Shown: positions 56,321-64,000 of the stretch, one piece after another
Layout: every line of letters starts with the position of its first letter
Numbering within the stretch: position 1 is the first letter of the stretch
Source of the DNA: Cyanobium gracile_A
GTDB taxonomy: Bacteria; Cyanobacteriota; Cyanobacteriia; PCC-6307; Cyanobiaceae
Direction of reading: 5' to 3'
Assembly: GCF_034931305.1 (NCBI RefSeq)
Contig: NZ_JAYGHY010000005.1
Coordinates: 1-64,000 of the forward strand
DNA: 64,000 nucleotides
Translations under genes and position numbers: made by a program
The notes under the pieces: model-generated
What the model saw: only the letters and a program-made list of their open reading frames with translations
Database searches by the model: none
What the model was told of the DNA's origin: nothing

Positions 56321-57768
56321 TCAGTTGGTCATTGGATCGTACGCCTCTTCTCCGTGAGCCACGAAGTCGAGACCGCGCTCTTCCTGTTCAGTGGTGACGC
56401 GGATGGGCATCAACGCACCGAGAATCCAGAGAATAACAGCCGTGCCCAGAGCGACAAATCCGTAAGTGAGGATAACAGCTTTGAGCTGGGCGATGAAGAG
56501 GCCGAAATGACCTGATTCCTCAAGGATCTTGGCAGAGAGGGGGAAATAATCCTCGGGCACCAGAGCCTTGGAAGCAAGGATCCCCGTGAGCAGGGCACCC
56601 ACTGTTCCTCCCACGCCATGCAGCAAGAACGTGTCGAGTGAATCGTCGAACTGGATGGTGGCTTTCACCCTCACGGCAACGAAACAAGACGCAGCCGTAA
56701 GGATGCCGATCAGGATGGATTGCTCGATGTGGACGAAACCCGCTGCCGGGGTGATGCCCACCAGGCCGGCGACGGCACCGGTGGCCGCACCCACGGCCGT
56801 GGGCTTGCCGTCCTTGAACCACTCAATCAAGCACCAGGTCAGCATGGCGGCTGAGGCGGAGGTGGTGGTGGTGAGAAAGGGGTAGCCCGCTGTCTTGGAG
56901 GCAAACATGCTGGCCCCGTTGAACCCAAACCAGGCGAACAGAGCAGACCCGCCACCAGCAGGATGAAGGGAACGTTGTGGGGCGGTCGCTTGGAGTTTGG
57001 CCAGGTGGTGCGGGGGCCGATGATGGCGGCGGCCACCACGGCGGCCATGCCGGAGGCGATGTGGACGACGGTGCCACCGGCAAAATCGATGGCTCCAATG
57101 GAACCGAAGGGGCCGATGAAGCCACCCCCCCACACCATCTTGGCCATGGGGGAGTAGATCAGCAGGCTCCAGATCAGGCAGAACCAGAACCAGGCCTTGA
57201 AGCTGACGCGCTCCACCAAAGCCCCGGAGATCAGGGCCGGCGTAATGATGGCGAACATCCCCTGGAACAGGGCAAACGACGTGGCGCTGATCGGGAAACC
57301 AGCGGCCAGGGGCTGGTCGCCGAGTTCGCCGCCGACACCATGCAGGAACATGGATCCCAGGCCACCGATGAAGGGGCTGCTGAAGCCGGTGTCGAAGGCC
57401 AGGCTGTAGCCGACCACCACCCAGAGAACCCCGATCAGCCCCATCAGGAAGAAGCTCATCATCATGCAGTTCAGCACGTTCTTGGAACGGGTGAAGCCGC
57501 CATAGAAGAAGGCCAGGCCTGGGGTCATCAGCAGGACCATCGCCGAGCCCACCAGCATCAGCAGGGTGTCGGCCCCATCAGTGGGGGCCAAGGCCAGGGA
57601 GGCCTTGGCGGCTCCGGCCATCAGCGGCAGGACGCCGGCCCCAAGAGCAAGCAAAAAAAAGCCGATGCGGCGGAGCTGTGGATCCTGGAGGCGCTCCAGA
57701 AACGTTCGGCGGAAGCGATCAAAGGTCGTTGCTACGGACCAGGCTTCTCCGGAAGGTGAACTTTGCAT
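56321..57768 (-). pseudogene. amt: Ammonium transporter Amt, broken by a one-base frameshift
   Basis: Read together, two frames make a complete Amt: 57768 to about 56940 encodes helices 1-7 (MTPGLAFFYGGF, PHNVPFILLVAGLL), and from about 56939 down to 56321 another frame continues (FAWFGFNGASMFASKTAG, LLHGVGGTVGALLTG). One G is missing on the coding strand near 56939-56940, where LLWFAWFGF would be expected but LLCSPG is read. All other parts are conserved, with no further stops. This may be a sequencing error or a true recent inactivation. An intact Amt would import ammonium and bind PII; its PII partner is adjacent. Confidence 0.8.
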
Positions 57769-57833
57769 TGGAGAAGAGGGGACCCTTGCTCAAGTGCCAC
57801 CGCTCACCCTCTGCGCACCGCGAACAACCTTGT

Positions 57834-57847
57834 GTAGCAACAACCAC
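57834..57847 (-). promoter_or_regulatory. Candidate NtcA site upstream of amt
   Basis: On the minus strand the sequence GTG-N8-TAC (57847 down to 57834) fits the NtcA consensus GTA-N8-TAC at 5 of 6 positions and is flanked by TGTG/CACA symmetry. It lies about 66 bases before the amt ATG. NtcA is the nitrogen regulator that activates amt in cyanobacteria. A clear -10 box at the expected spacing is not obvious. Confidence 0.4.
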
Positions 57848-57877
57848 AAACACCCGGTCCCACGCGCAAACGGTCAC

Positions 57878-57904
57878 AAAAAAAGCCGGGAGTGATTCCC
57901 GGCT
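57878..57904 (-). terminator. Rho-independent terminator of cpcB
   Basis: Stem AGCCGGGA (57884-57891) with TCCCGGCT (57897-57904), 8 bases perfect, loop of five, followed on the minus strand by seven T's (57878-57884 as A's). It sits 30 bases after the cpcB stop, so cpcB is transcribed alone. Confidence 0.88.
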
Positions 57905-57934
57905 CGGTTCTGGACTGATGGCGAGGGGCCGGAC

Positions 57935-58453
57935 TCAGGCGACGGCGGCGGCGGCGCGATCGAAGTAGGTGCCCACTTCGGACATCAGAGCGGCGCAGTC
58001 CCCCTGGGTGATGCCATTGCGATCACTGGCGATGGCGATCGCGGCGTCCTTCATCTTGCGGATGCCTTCGGCCACCGAAGCGCCGGGGACGCCAAGGGCC
58101 AGGTAGGTCTCACGCAGGCCGTTGAGGCAGCGGTCCTCGAGGACGGACGCATCACCGGTGAAGATCGCGTAGGTGATGTAGCGCAGAACGATCTCCATGT
58201 CGCGCAGGCAGGCGGCCATGCGGCGATGGGTGTAGGCATTGCCGCCGGGGGCGATCAGGGCGGGCTGTTGATCAAAGAGATCGCGGGCCGCGTTGGTGAC
58301 GATCTTGGAGGCGTTGGAGGTGATGCGGTTGACGGTGTCCATCCGCTTGTTGCTCTCAGCCACCATGGCTGCCAGGGCATCGATCTGACCGGGGCTGAGG
58401 AATTCGCCGCGGGCGTCGGCTTGGGCAACGAGCTTGGTGAAGGCGTCGAACAT
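57935..58453 (-). CDS. cpcB: C-phycocyanin beta subunit
   Basis: 172 residues, the exact family length. Chromophore cysteines C82 (AACLRDMEIVLRY) and C153 (QGDCAAL) and the methylated Asn72 (GGNAYTHRR) are present. Phycocyanin transfers light energy in phycobilisome rods. ATG 58453 gives the usual MFDAFTKLV start. No cpcA, linker or lyase gene follows: a terminator lies 30 bases after the stop. So this is a lone cpcB, unlike the usual cpcBA operon. The missing alpha subunit must be elsewhere. Confidence 0.95.
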   Translation of the reverse strand: MFDAFTKLVAQADARGEFLSPGQIDALAAMVAESNKRMDTVNRITSNASKIVTNAARDLFDQQPALIAPGGNAYTHRRMAACLRDMEIVLRYITYAIFTGDASVLEDRCLNGLRETYLALGVPGASVAEGIRKMKDAAIAIASDRNGITQGDCAALMSEVGTYFDRAAAAVA

Positions 58454-58576
58454 GGGGTGTTGCTGGAGAGCGAGGGTCCCCAAACTTTAGGTTCGTCGTC
58501 CGTGGGGGTGCGAGGGCCGCCTGTGGGTTTTGGCCATGGGGGGATGCCTAGGCTGAAGACACCATTTGCCCCTGCC

Positions 58577-59872
58577 ATGGCCGGCTCCTTCTCCGTGCCA
58601 CTCGAGCCTCTGGACTGGGCGGAGCTGGCCGCGGAGGCGGCGCCCACCCTGGCCACCCCAGCCTTTCGTGATCCGGCTGCAGGGCCCACCAGCCCCCAGG
58701 CCCTGTGGCGTCTGTTCGGCCGTCCGGAAGGGGAGGTCCGGGTGACGCTGTACCGGGACCACCACGCCTGGTGCCCGTACTGCCAGAAGGTCTGGCTGTG
58801 GCTGGAGGAGCAGCAGATCCCTTATCGGATCCGAAAGGTGACGATGTTCTGCTATGGGCAGAAGGAACCCTGGTACACCGACCTGGTGCGGGGCGGCATG
58901 CTGCCGGCCCTTGAGCTGGACGGTCGTCTGATCACCGAAAGCGATCGCATCCTGGAGGCCCTGGAGACGACTTTCGGCCCCTTGGGGCAGGTGATGAATG
59001 CTCGGGAGACGCTTTCCCTGCGCCAGCTGGAGCGTCAGTTGTTCCGGGCCTGGTGCCAGTGGCTCTGCGTCCCGAGCCGTGGGGCCCAGGAAGAGGCGCG
59101 GGGCCAGCAGGGTTTCGAGCGCTTCGCCGAACGCTTCGCCAGCGCCCTCAGTGCCGACCCCGGAGCGTTTCTGCTGGGGGAGCTCGGCACGGCGGATCTG
59201 ATCTTCGTGCCTTACCTCGAGCGCATGAACGCCAGCCTGGCGTACTACAAGGGCTACCTGCTGCGGGAGCGCTACCCGGCCATCGATCGCTGGTTCCAGG
59301 CCCTCGAGCAGCGCGCCACCTATCTGGGCACCCAGAGCGACTTCCACACCCACGCCCACGACCTGCCCCCCCAGATGGGGGGCTGCTACGCCAGCGGCAC
59401 GCCGCAGCAGAAGGATCTGGCGCAGCGCATCGATGCCGGCCCCTGGCCGCTGGTGGCCCCGCCAGGGTCTGATCCCGAAACCAGCCAGAGCGAGCCGCCA
59501 GAGGCGGCCGGTGTGGCCCTGGCCAGGGTGCTGCGGCACCGGGACACCCTGCTGGCGCGCAATCCCCTCGGCAGGGATGGGCTGGATCGGCCGTTGCGCT
59601 GTGCGCTCACCCTCCTGATCAGCGGAAGGGAGTGCCCGCCTCCGGCTGGATCGGCCCAAGGGCTGCGCTACCTGCGCGATCGCATCAGCGTGCCGAGGGA
59701 CATGCCACTGCACGCCGCCCGTCGGCTGCGCCGCTCCCTGGAGGCCACCGCCTGCCTGGATCCGGCTGACGCCACTGCCCAGGGGGAGCCGATTCCAGTG
59801 CAGCATCGCCGCGACCAGGATCCGTCTCCTTTCCTGGCCGGTGCAAACTTCTCCGCAGCAGGGTCCCTTTAG
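58577..59872 (+). CDS. Glutathione S-transferase-like protein with long C-terminus
   Basis: 431 residues. A GST N-terminal thioredoxin fold with HHAWCPYCQKVWLWLEEQQIPYR and the CPYC motif at about residue 65 is followed by a GST C-terminal domain (FRAWCQWLCVP, LLRERYPAIDRWFQAL) and an extra ~130 residues without family match. The active residue may be Cys as in omega-class GSTs. The frame is open back to 58226, opposite cpcB; ATG 58577 is chosen by the domain start. It is divergent from cpcB. Confidence 0.82.
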   Translation: MAGSFSVPLEPLDWAELAAEAAPTLATPAFRDPAAGPTSPQALWRLFGRPEGEVRVTLYRDHHAWCPYCQKVWLWLEEQQIPYRIRKVTMFCYGQKEPWYTDLVRGGMLPALELDGRLITESDRILEALETTFGPLGQVMNARETLSLRQLERQLFRAWCQWLCVPSRGAQEEARGQQGFERFAERFASALSADPGAFLLGELGTADLIFVPYLERMNASLAYYKGYLLRERYPAIDRWFQALEQRATYLGTQSDFHTHAHDLPPQMGGCYASGTPQQKDLAQRIDAGPWPLVAPPGSDPETSQSEPPEAAGVALARVLRHRDTLLARNPLGRDGLDRPLRCALTLLISGRECPPPAGSAQGLRYLRDRISVPRDMPLHAARRLRRSLEATACLDPADATAQGEPIPVQHRRDQDPSPFLAGANFSAAGSL

Positions 59873-59898
59873 CGTTGGCTCCGTAGCTGGAGGTGGCC

Positions 59899-60474
59899 AT
59901 GGCCCGTCCTTCATGGCCCAGGCCCCTGGCGGGGAGCGCCGCCATCATGCCCCTGGCGGCACTCTCGCTGCTGCTCGCCAGCGCGGCGCCCGCCGTCCGT
60001 GCCCTGGAGCTGGAAGGCCGCACCCAGTTCGTGAGGGCCCCCTGGAAGGTGACCCTCACCAGCTACACGACCAACGTGGGCCAATCCCCGGCGGAGTACT
60101 TCTTCACCCTCAGCCTCGATGCGCTGGCGGGTGCCTCCCTCGGCGGCCTGACCATCCAGCAGACCCGGGGTGCCGACTGGCAGTTCCCTTTCGCCGTCGA
60201 GCGGACCAGGGCCTTCCTGGGGGTCCCCCGCCGCGAGGGCCGCCAGATCCCCGTGCAGGCCAGCTTCGAACCTGCAGCGCGGCGCTTCACCCTGCACTTC
60301 CCCGAGCCTGTCCCCGCCGGCGCGACCGTCACCGTGTCGCTGCGGCCCTGGTTCAACCCCATCCAGGCCGACACCTATCTGTTTCAGGTGACGGCGATTC
60401 CAGCTGGACCGGGCCCAGTGGCCAGTCCGGTGGGGGTGGGCACCCTGCGCATCTACCAACCCAACGATTGGTGA
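59899..60474 (+). CDS. Secreted DUF2808-family protein
   Basis: 191 residues. Signal peptide in the first ~35 residues (LAALSLLLASAAPAVRAL). The mature part, APWKVTLTSYTTNVGQSPAEYFFTLSL and VSLRPWFNPIQADTYLFQVTA, is beta-rich and matches the DUF2808 family, which is common in cyanobacteria and of unknown function. It follows the GST-like gene by 26 bases and may share its transcript. ATG 59899 is used. Confidence 0.78.
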   Translation: MARPSWPRPLAGSAAIMPLAALSLLLASAAPAVRALELEGRTQFVRAPWKVTLTSYTTNVGQSPAEYFFTLSLDALAGASLGGLTIQQTRGADWQFPFAVERTRAFLGVPRREGRQIPVQASFEPAARRFTLHFPEPVPAGATVTVSLRPWFNPIQADTYLFQVTAIPAGPGPVASPVGVGTLRIYQPNDW

Positions 60475-60520
60475 GCTGCTCGGTGGGCGTCAGAATGGCG
60501 CCACTTCGACAGCGTCAGCG

Positions 60521-60799
60521 ATGCAGGCCAGCTGGAATGGAACGGTGATCGCCAGTAGCGATGACATCGTGACGGTGGAAGGCAACGCCTATTTCCCGGC
60601 CGAATCGCTGGATGCCGCCTGCATCCGGCCGTCCAGCCACCGCTCGGTCTGCGGCTGGAAGGGGGAAGCCCATTACTACGACCTGGTGGTGGACGGCAAG
60701 GAGAATGCCAATGCCGTCTGGTACTACCCGGAGCCGAAGGAGGCCGCCAGCAACATCCGTGGCCGGGTGGCGTTCTGGAAAGGGGTGACGGTGGGCTGA
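60521..60799 (+). CDS. DUF427-family protein
   Basis: 92 residues. The DUF427 fold is indicated by MQASWNGTVIASSDDIVTVEGNAYFP, STHRS-like SSHRSVCGWKGEAHYYDL, and AVWYYPEPKEAASNIRGRVAFWKGV. Its biochemical role is unknown; in other bacteria it occurs as a single domain. A small cytosolic protein. It lies 46 bases after the DUF2808 gene and convergent with the next gene. Confidence 0.88.
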   Translation: MQASWNGTVIASSDDIVTVEGNAYFPAESLDAACIRPSSHRSVCGWKGEAHYYDLVVDGKENANAVWYYPEPKEAASNIRGRVAFWKGVTVG

Positions 60800-60804
60800 G
60801 ACCC

Positions 60805-61083
60805 TCAGGTGCCCGGGTAGCGCAGGGTGCGCCATTCACCGCTCAGGGTGCTCACTTCCACGCCGATGCCCACCGGTCCCTGCACGGGGCCGAATTCTTC
60901 CTGCCACCAGTGCAGCGCCTCGCTCCAGGCCGCATCCAGGGACTCGTAAAGGTCGTCGAGGATGGGATGGGGTTCACCCTGCTGATCCACCAGCCGGTAG
61001 GTGCGGCAGGACGGGGAACTGCTGCGCTGACGGGTGTGAGGTAAGGAGATCGCCACGTCTTGCCTCGTATACAGGAGTTGCAT
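60805..61083 (-). CDS. Small conserved cyanobacterial protein
   Basis: 92 residues, no signal peptide, no membrane helix. Segments YRLVDQQGEPHPILDDLYESLDAAWSEALHWW and IGVEVSTLSGEWRTLRYP are reminiscent of a small family seen in many cyanobacteria. Function unknown. It is convergent with the DUF427 gene, with five bases between stops. Confidence 0.6.
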   Translation of the reverse strand: MQLLYTRQDVAISLPHTRQRSSSPSCRTYRLVDQQGEPHPILDDLYESLDAAWSEALHWWQEEFGPVQGPVGIGVEVSTLSGEWRTLRYPGT

Positions 61084-61116
61084 TCTGCCCCCTGTGCCAG
61101 ATCTGAACTGTCACCT

Positions 61117-62277
61117 TCACAACATCTTTTGGTGTTGCTCAGGCGGTTGGGCCCCGGCGCTGTCGCGGCTGGGAGGACGTTTGCGGCCCGTGCGGTGACT
61201 GACCTGGCGGCTGCGCTGCTGATAGCGGTGCACCACCGGCAGCCTCTCCTGCTGGTAGCGCTGCAGAGCCAGCTCCGGGGTGGCACAGCTGCCGGGGGCG
61301 AGCCAGGCGGCCAGGGCCACCGCATCCTCCAGTCCCGCAGTCATTCCCCGGGCCTGGGAGGAGCTCATCGCATGGGCGGCGTCGCCGATCAAGGCCACCC
61401 GCCCGGCAACGAAGGCCGGCAGGGGATCGATGTCGAACGACCAGTTCGCGACCACCCCTTCCGGTGCCGTGGCGCTGATGATGGCGGCGGCATCGGCGGG
61501 CAGTTTGGCCAGGGCCGCAGCCGGCACCCCCTCCTCCAGCAGCCTTTGCCGGCTGCCGCGGTCGTCGGGGAGCTCCTCCTCCTGGAAGAAGCCCCAGTGG
61601 GTGCGCCCTTGGCCTTCCCCATCGGGGCCCAGATCGAAGAAGTTGGCGTAGATGCCCCGGCCGCGGGCGTAGACGAAGAAATCCCCGCCCGCGCAGAAGG
61701 TCTCGTCCGTCACGACCCCACGCCAGACCCGATCGCCGAGGTACTGCAAGCGCCGGTCGGGGCGGAGCAAGGCGGCCACCTTGGAGAAGATTCCGTCGGC
61801 CCCGATCAGCAGATCGCCTGTCCATGGGGGGCCTTCGGCGAATTTCGCCTCGACGCCTGCGTCGCTCTGACTCCAGCTGACGAGGGAGCGACCGCCCTGG
61901 AAGCCAGCGGGATCGAAATGGCGCCAGAGGGCGTCCAGGATGGCGCGGCGGTGAATCAGCAGCGACGGCAGTTCGCCGGCCTGCCGATCGGCCGGGCTGG
62001 CTTCGATCAGATCACCCCTCAGGTTGCGGAAGACGAACCGCTGCACCGGATGGCCGCCGGCCAGCAGATCGTCGAGCAGACCGGGGATGGCGGCCGCGGC
62101 GACCGCCTCGACGCCGCTCTTCACCAGCAGAATCCCGCAACCGTCGCTGCGCAGCCGCGGTGAGCGCTCGAACAGGGTGACCCTGTGGCCCTGGCGCTGC
62201 AGGATCACCGAGAGCAGCAGGCCGGAGCTGCCGGCCCCCACCACGGCGATGCGAAGGCCGGCGGGGGCGGAACTCAT
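61117..62277 (-). CDS. FAD-dependent monooxygenase (PHBH/UbiH-type)
   Basis: 386 residues. A GxGxxG motif VVGAGSSGLLLSVILQRQGH at residues 11-30, LLIGADGIFSKV in the middle and LIGDAAHAMSSSQARGMTAGLEDA near residue 280 define the group A flavin monooxygenases. Relatives include UbiH and zeaxanthin epoxidase; substrate unknown. It overlaps the TerB-like gene in an ATGA, so the two are translated together. Confidence 0.87.
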   Translation of the reverse strand: MSSAPAGLRIAVVGAGSSGLLLSVILQRQGHRVTLFERSPRLRSDGCGILLVKSGVEAVAAAAIPGLLDDLLAGGHPVQRFVFRNLRGDLIEASPADRQAGELPSLLIHRRAILDALWRHFDPAGFQGGRSLVSWSQSDAGVEAKFAEGPPWTGDLLIGADGIFSKVAALLRPDRRLQYLGDRVWRGVVTDETFCAGGDFFVYARGRGIYANFFDLGPDGEGQGRTHWGFFQEEELPDDRGSRQRLLEEGVPAAALAKLPADAAAIISATAPEGVVANWSFDIDPLPAFVAGRVALIGDAAHAMSSSQARGMTAGLEDAVALAAWLAPGSCATPELALQRYQQERLPVVHRYQQRSRQVSHRTGRKRPPSRDSAGAQPPEQHQKML

Positions 62278-62693
62278 GCGCTCACGGCAGGCTCCAGGAT
62301 GCTGGCATGGAGGACATCCATCACCTCCAGCACCTTGCTGGTTTCCTCCGGATCCAGGCGCAGGGTGGTGGCCAGGTCGGTGAGGATCTTCTGCTCCTGG
62401 TCCTGCAGAGGGCCGTCAGAGCGCATGATCTCCGCCGCGACCGCGTAGGCCGTGTGGCGCTGGCGGTCATCGAGCACCGAGGCCGCTTCCTCCATCAGCC
62501 CGATCGACCCCTTGGCCCGCAGGCCCTGAAGCAGGGTGTCCATCAGGGTGATCATCTCCTTGTCACTGCGACCCTTGAACGGGGCGCGGTAATCAAGGGC
62601 GTGGCGCAGGGCCCGTGTGCCCGCCATGGTGAGAGCGCCATCCCAGGAGACGGCGGCGAGTGCGACCGCGGCGAAGGCCGTAGGTGCGTCCAT
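62274..62693 (-). CDS. TerB-like small protein
   Basis: 139 residues from ATG 62693. The core, AFAAVALAAVSWDGALTMAGTRALRHALDY, RHTAYAVAAEIMRSDGPLQDQEQKIL, with acidic residues that may bind a divalent ion, matches TerB-like proteins. It is the second such gene in the window (the other is at 49.9 kb). It is coupled to the FAD monooxygenase by an ATGA overlap. The role is unknown. Confidence 0.68.
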   Translation of the reverse strand: MDAPTAFAAVALAAVSWDGALTMAGTRALRHALDYRAPFKGRSDKEMITLMDTLLQGLRAKGSIGLMEEAASVLDDRQRHTAYAVAAEIMRSDGPLQDQEQKILTDLATTLRLDPEETSKVLEVMDVLHASILEPAVSA

Positions 62694-62802
62694 GGATCGC
62701 GTCAAAAGCAAGGAACACCCGTCATCGTTCTCTCCAGGGGTGCCTGTCAGTGGCCGATGTGACCGAATCCACGAAAGAGTCCCCGGTGGGGCCCTTTGGG
62801 CC

Positions 62803-63069
62803 TCAGCGCCTGGCCGTCGCAGCCGCGCCGCTGCCGCCTTCCCGGCACAGCTTCAGGTAGAGGGCATCGGGTTCCTGATAGCGGGCCGGGCGACTGTCGT
62901 GCAGGCGGGCCAGCTGCTGCCAGCACACGGTCCGCTGCACAGTCTTGAGGCTCTTCCCTTCCCGCACCAGCATCCGCATGGCCCTGCAGTAGGAGCCGTA
63001 GCGATCCTCAAGATCCCGGAGTTCGGGGGATCCGTCGGCGGTGGGGAGCGGGTCGGATGGAGGACGCAT
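62803..63069 (-). CDS. Small protein of unknown function
   Basis: 88 residues. Helical, basic C-terminus. The segment YCRAMRMLVREGKSLKTVQRTVCWQQLARLHDS is the most ordered part and shows two cysteines. It may be conserved in picocyanobacteria, but I do not have a name. It lies between the TerB-like gene and glnN, with a strong terminator (63157-63183) just upstream, so it has its own promoter. Confidence 0.5.
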   Translation of the reverse strand: MRPPSDPLPTADGSPELRDLEDRYGSYCRAMRMLVREGKSLKTVQRTVCWQQLARLHDSRPARYQEPDALYLKLCREGGSGAAATARR

Positions 63070-63156
63070 CCATCGACTCCAGCACCTCCCCTCACGGCTC
63101 GACTGTGCCGAAGGGAACCAAGCGTGCAGAACGTGAGGTCCTCCCCCCTGAGGGGC

Positions 63157-63183
63157 AAAAAAAAAGGGCCCCGAAGGACCCTT
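63157..63183 (-). terminator. Rho-independent terminator of glnN
   Basis: Minus-strand hairpin AAGGGTCC (63183-63176) with GGGCCCTT (63171-63164), one G-U pair, tetraloop TTCG, followed by nine T's (63157-63165 as A on the plus strand). It starts about 20 bases after the glnN stop. Confidence 0.9.
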
Positions 63184-63204
63184 TCCTTGCAGCGCCGGGG
63201 AGGC

Positions 63205-64000
63205 TCAGCGGATGAACAACATCTCCTGATAGGAGGGCAGGGGCCAGAGGTTGTCGTCAACCACCGCCTCGAGGCCATCGACCGCCTCCCGCAGCTGGTG
63301 CATCAGGGGCATCAGGGTGTCGGCCGAATAGCGCATGTGGGCCATGGTGCCGTGGGGGGCCTGGCTGATGGCACTTTCCAGCGCATTGCTGAGTTCCATC
63401 GATTTGGCGCTCAGGGACGCGACCTTTTGCTGGGTTTCCGGCGACACCTGGAGGCCCATCGCCGTCTGCAGTTGCAGGGAACTGGCCAGCTCACCCAGGT
63501 AGCGCATGGCGGCCGGGTAGATCTGGGTCTGGGCGATCTGCACGGCCAGTTTGGCCTCCACGTCGATGGCCAGCACGTACTGCTCGGCGTAGACCTCGAA
63601 GCGGCTTTCCAGCTCCAGGGGGCTGAGAACGCCCTGACTGGCAAAGAGGTCGCGGATTTCAGGCCGTTGCAGAACCGGCAGGGAATCGGCGGTGGTGGGC
63701 AGGTTCTCCAGGCCCCGCTCCTCCACGGCCATCCTGTGCCATTCGCTGGAGTAGCCGTCACCGCCGAACACCACGTTGCCGTGGTCGGTCATGATCTGCT
63801 TGAGCACGGAGAAGGCGGCACCGGGCAGGCTTTCGCCCGCGGCCATCTTCTGCTCCAGCTGGTCGCTCATGTAGGCGAGAGAGTCGGCCAGGATCGTGTT
63901 CATGGCCACCAGGGGCCCCGCCACCGACTGGTTGGAGCCGACGGCACGGAACTCGAAGCGGTTGCCGGTGAAGGCGAAGGGGGAGGTGCGGTTGCGATCG
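63205..64000 (-). CDS. glnN: Glutamine synthetase type III, C-terminal part (5' end outside window)
   Basis: The frame stays open to the window edge; its N-terminal end is absent. The visible part contains the GSIII signature NRTSPFAFTGNRFEFR near 63950-64000 and the C-terminal extension with SNQSVAGPLVAMNTI and FGGDGYSSEWHRMAVEERGL. GlnN is a hexameric or dodecameric glutamine synthetase found in picocyanobacteria, where it replaces or supplements GlnA. It makes glutamine from ammonium and glutamate. It ends at a strong terminator. The rest of the gene lies beyond 64000. Confidence 0.93.
   Translation of the reverse strand, partial: DRNRTSPFAFTGNRFEFRAVGSNQSVAGPLVAMNTILADSLAYMSDQLEQKMAAGESLPGAAFSVLKQIMTDHGNVVFGGDGYSSEWHRMAVEERGLENLPTTADSLPVLQRPEIRDLFASQGVLSPLELESRFEVYAEQYVLAIDVEAKLAVQIAQTQIYPAAMRYLGELASSLQLQTAMGLQVSPETQQKVASLSAKSMELSNALESAISQAPHGTMAHMRYSADTLMPLMHQLREAVDGLEAVVDDNLWPLPSYQEMLFIR

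Overview
The window is a chromosomal segment of a high-GC cyanobacterium, most likely a picocyanobacterium of the Synechococcus/Cyanobium group. Direct support comes from a phycocyanin beta subunit, a plant-type ferredoxin, an oxygen-dependent Mg-protoporphyrin cyclase, a type III glutamine synthetase (GlnN), a PII protein beside an ammonium transporter, a cyanobacterial sulfate permease with a CysR-type regulator, and a PstS/PtrA/PhoB/PhoR phosphate cluster. Genes are densely packed with many 4-base ATGA/GTGA overlaps. I saw no tRNA, rRNA or CRISPR array.

Layout. 1-10 kb: end of a gamma-glutamyltransferase, an HdeD-like membrane protein, a two-pore-type K+ channel, a type II NADH dehydrogenase, a zinc-binding protein with a Zur-like box at its start, a DEDDh exonuclease and a large autotransporter. 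10-18.7 kb: hemL heads a tightly overlapping string with a complete branched-chain/neutral amino acid ABC transporter and a voltage-gated-type K+ channel; a glycolate-oxidase-like FAD enzyme is divergent. 19-29 kb: chromate transporter, glutamine amidotransferase, then a sulfur region (sbpA, an Rrf2 regulator, cysR, cysA, cysT, cysW, a CDF metal exporter, a type II sulfide:quinone reductase). 29-34 kb: glycogen phosphorylase, a degenerate pyruvate-kinase-like protein, and CorA. 35-40 kb: the phosphate cluster pstS, a CHAD (polyphosphate-binding) protein, ptrA, phoB, phoR, with two candidate Pho boxes. 40-47 kb: an ExbB-ExbD-ExbD-TonB-like operon, cysteine synthase, ferredoxin, glutathione reductase, a pentapeptide protein and an ArsR regulator.

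46.8-55.1 kb holds what I consider the most interesting region: an ArsR-type regulator divergent from acsF, an aldehyde-deformylating-oxygenase (ADO)-like protein translationally coupled to acsF but lacking most diiron ligands, lactate dehydrogenase, then, after a decayed patch (glgX remnant, IS3 OrfA remnant, AT-rich membrane gene), heme oxygenase and HemN. acsF, ho and hemN are the three genes of the known low-oxygen chlAII-ho2-hemN operon of other cyanobacteria, so this looks like a micro-oxic tetrapyrrole and fermentation island split by inserted DNA.

55-64 kb: SDR enzyme, a PII protein with altered T-loop residues, a frameshifted ammonium transporter, an orphan cpcB with its own terminator, a GST-like protein, small conserved proteins, an FAD monooxygenase coupled to a TerB-like protein, and the C-terminal part of glnN. 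Several entries depend on homology recalled from memory and no database search was run; functional assignments of poorly known genes are marked as such.
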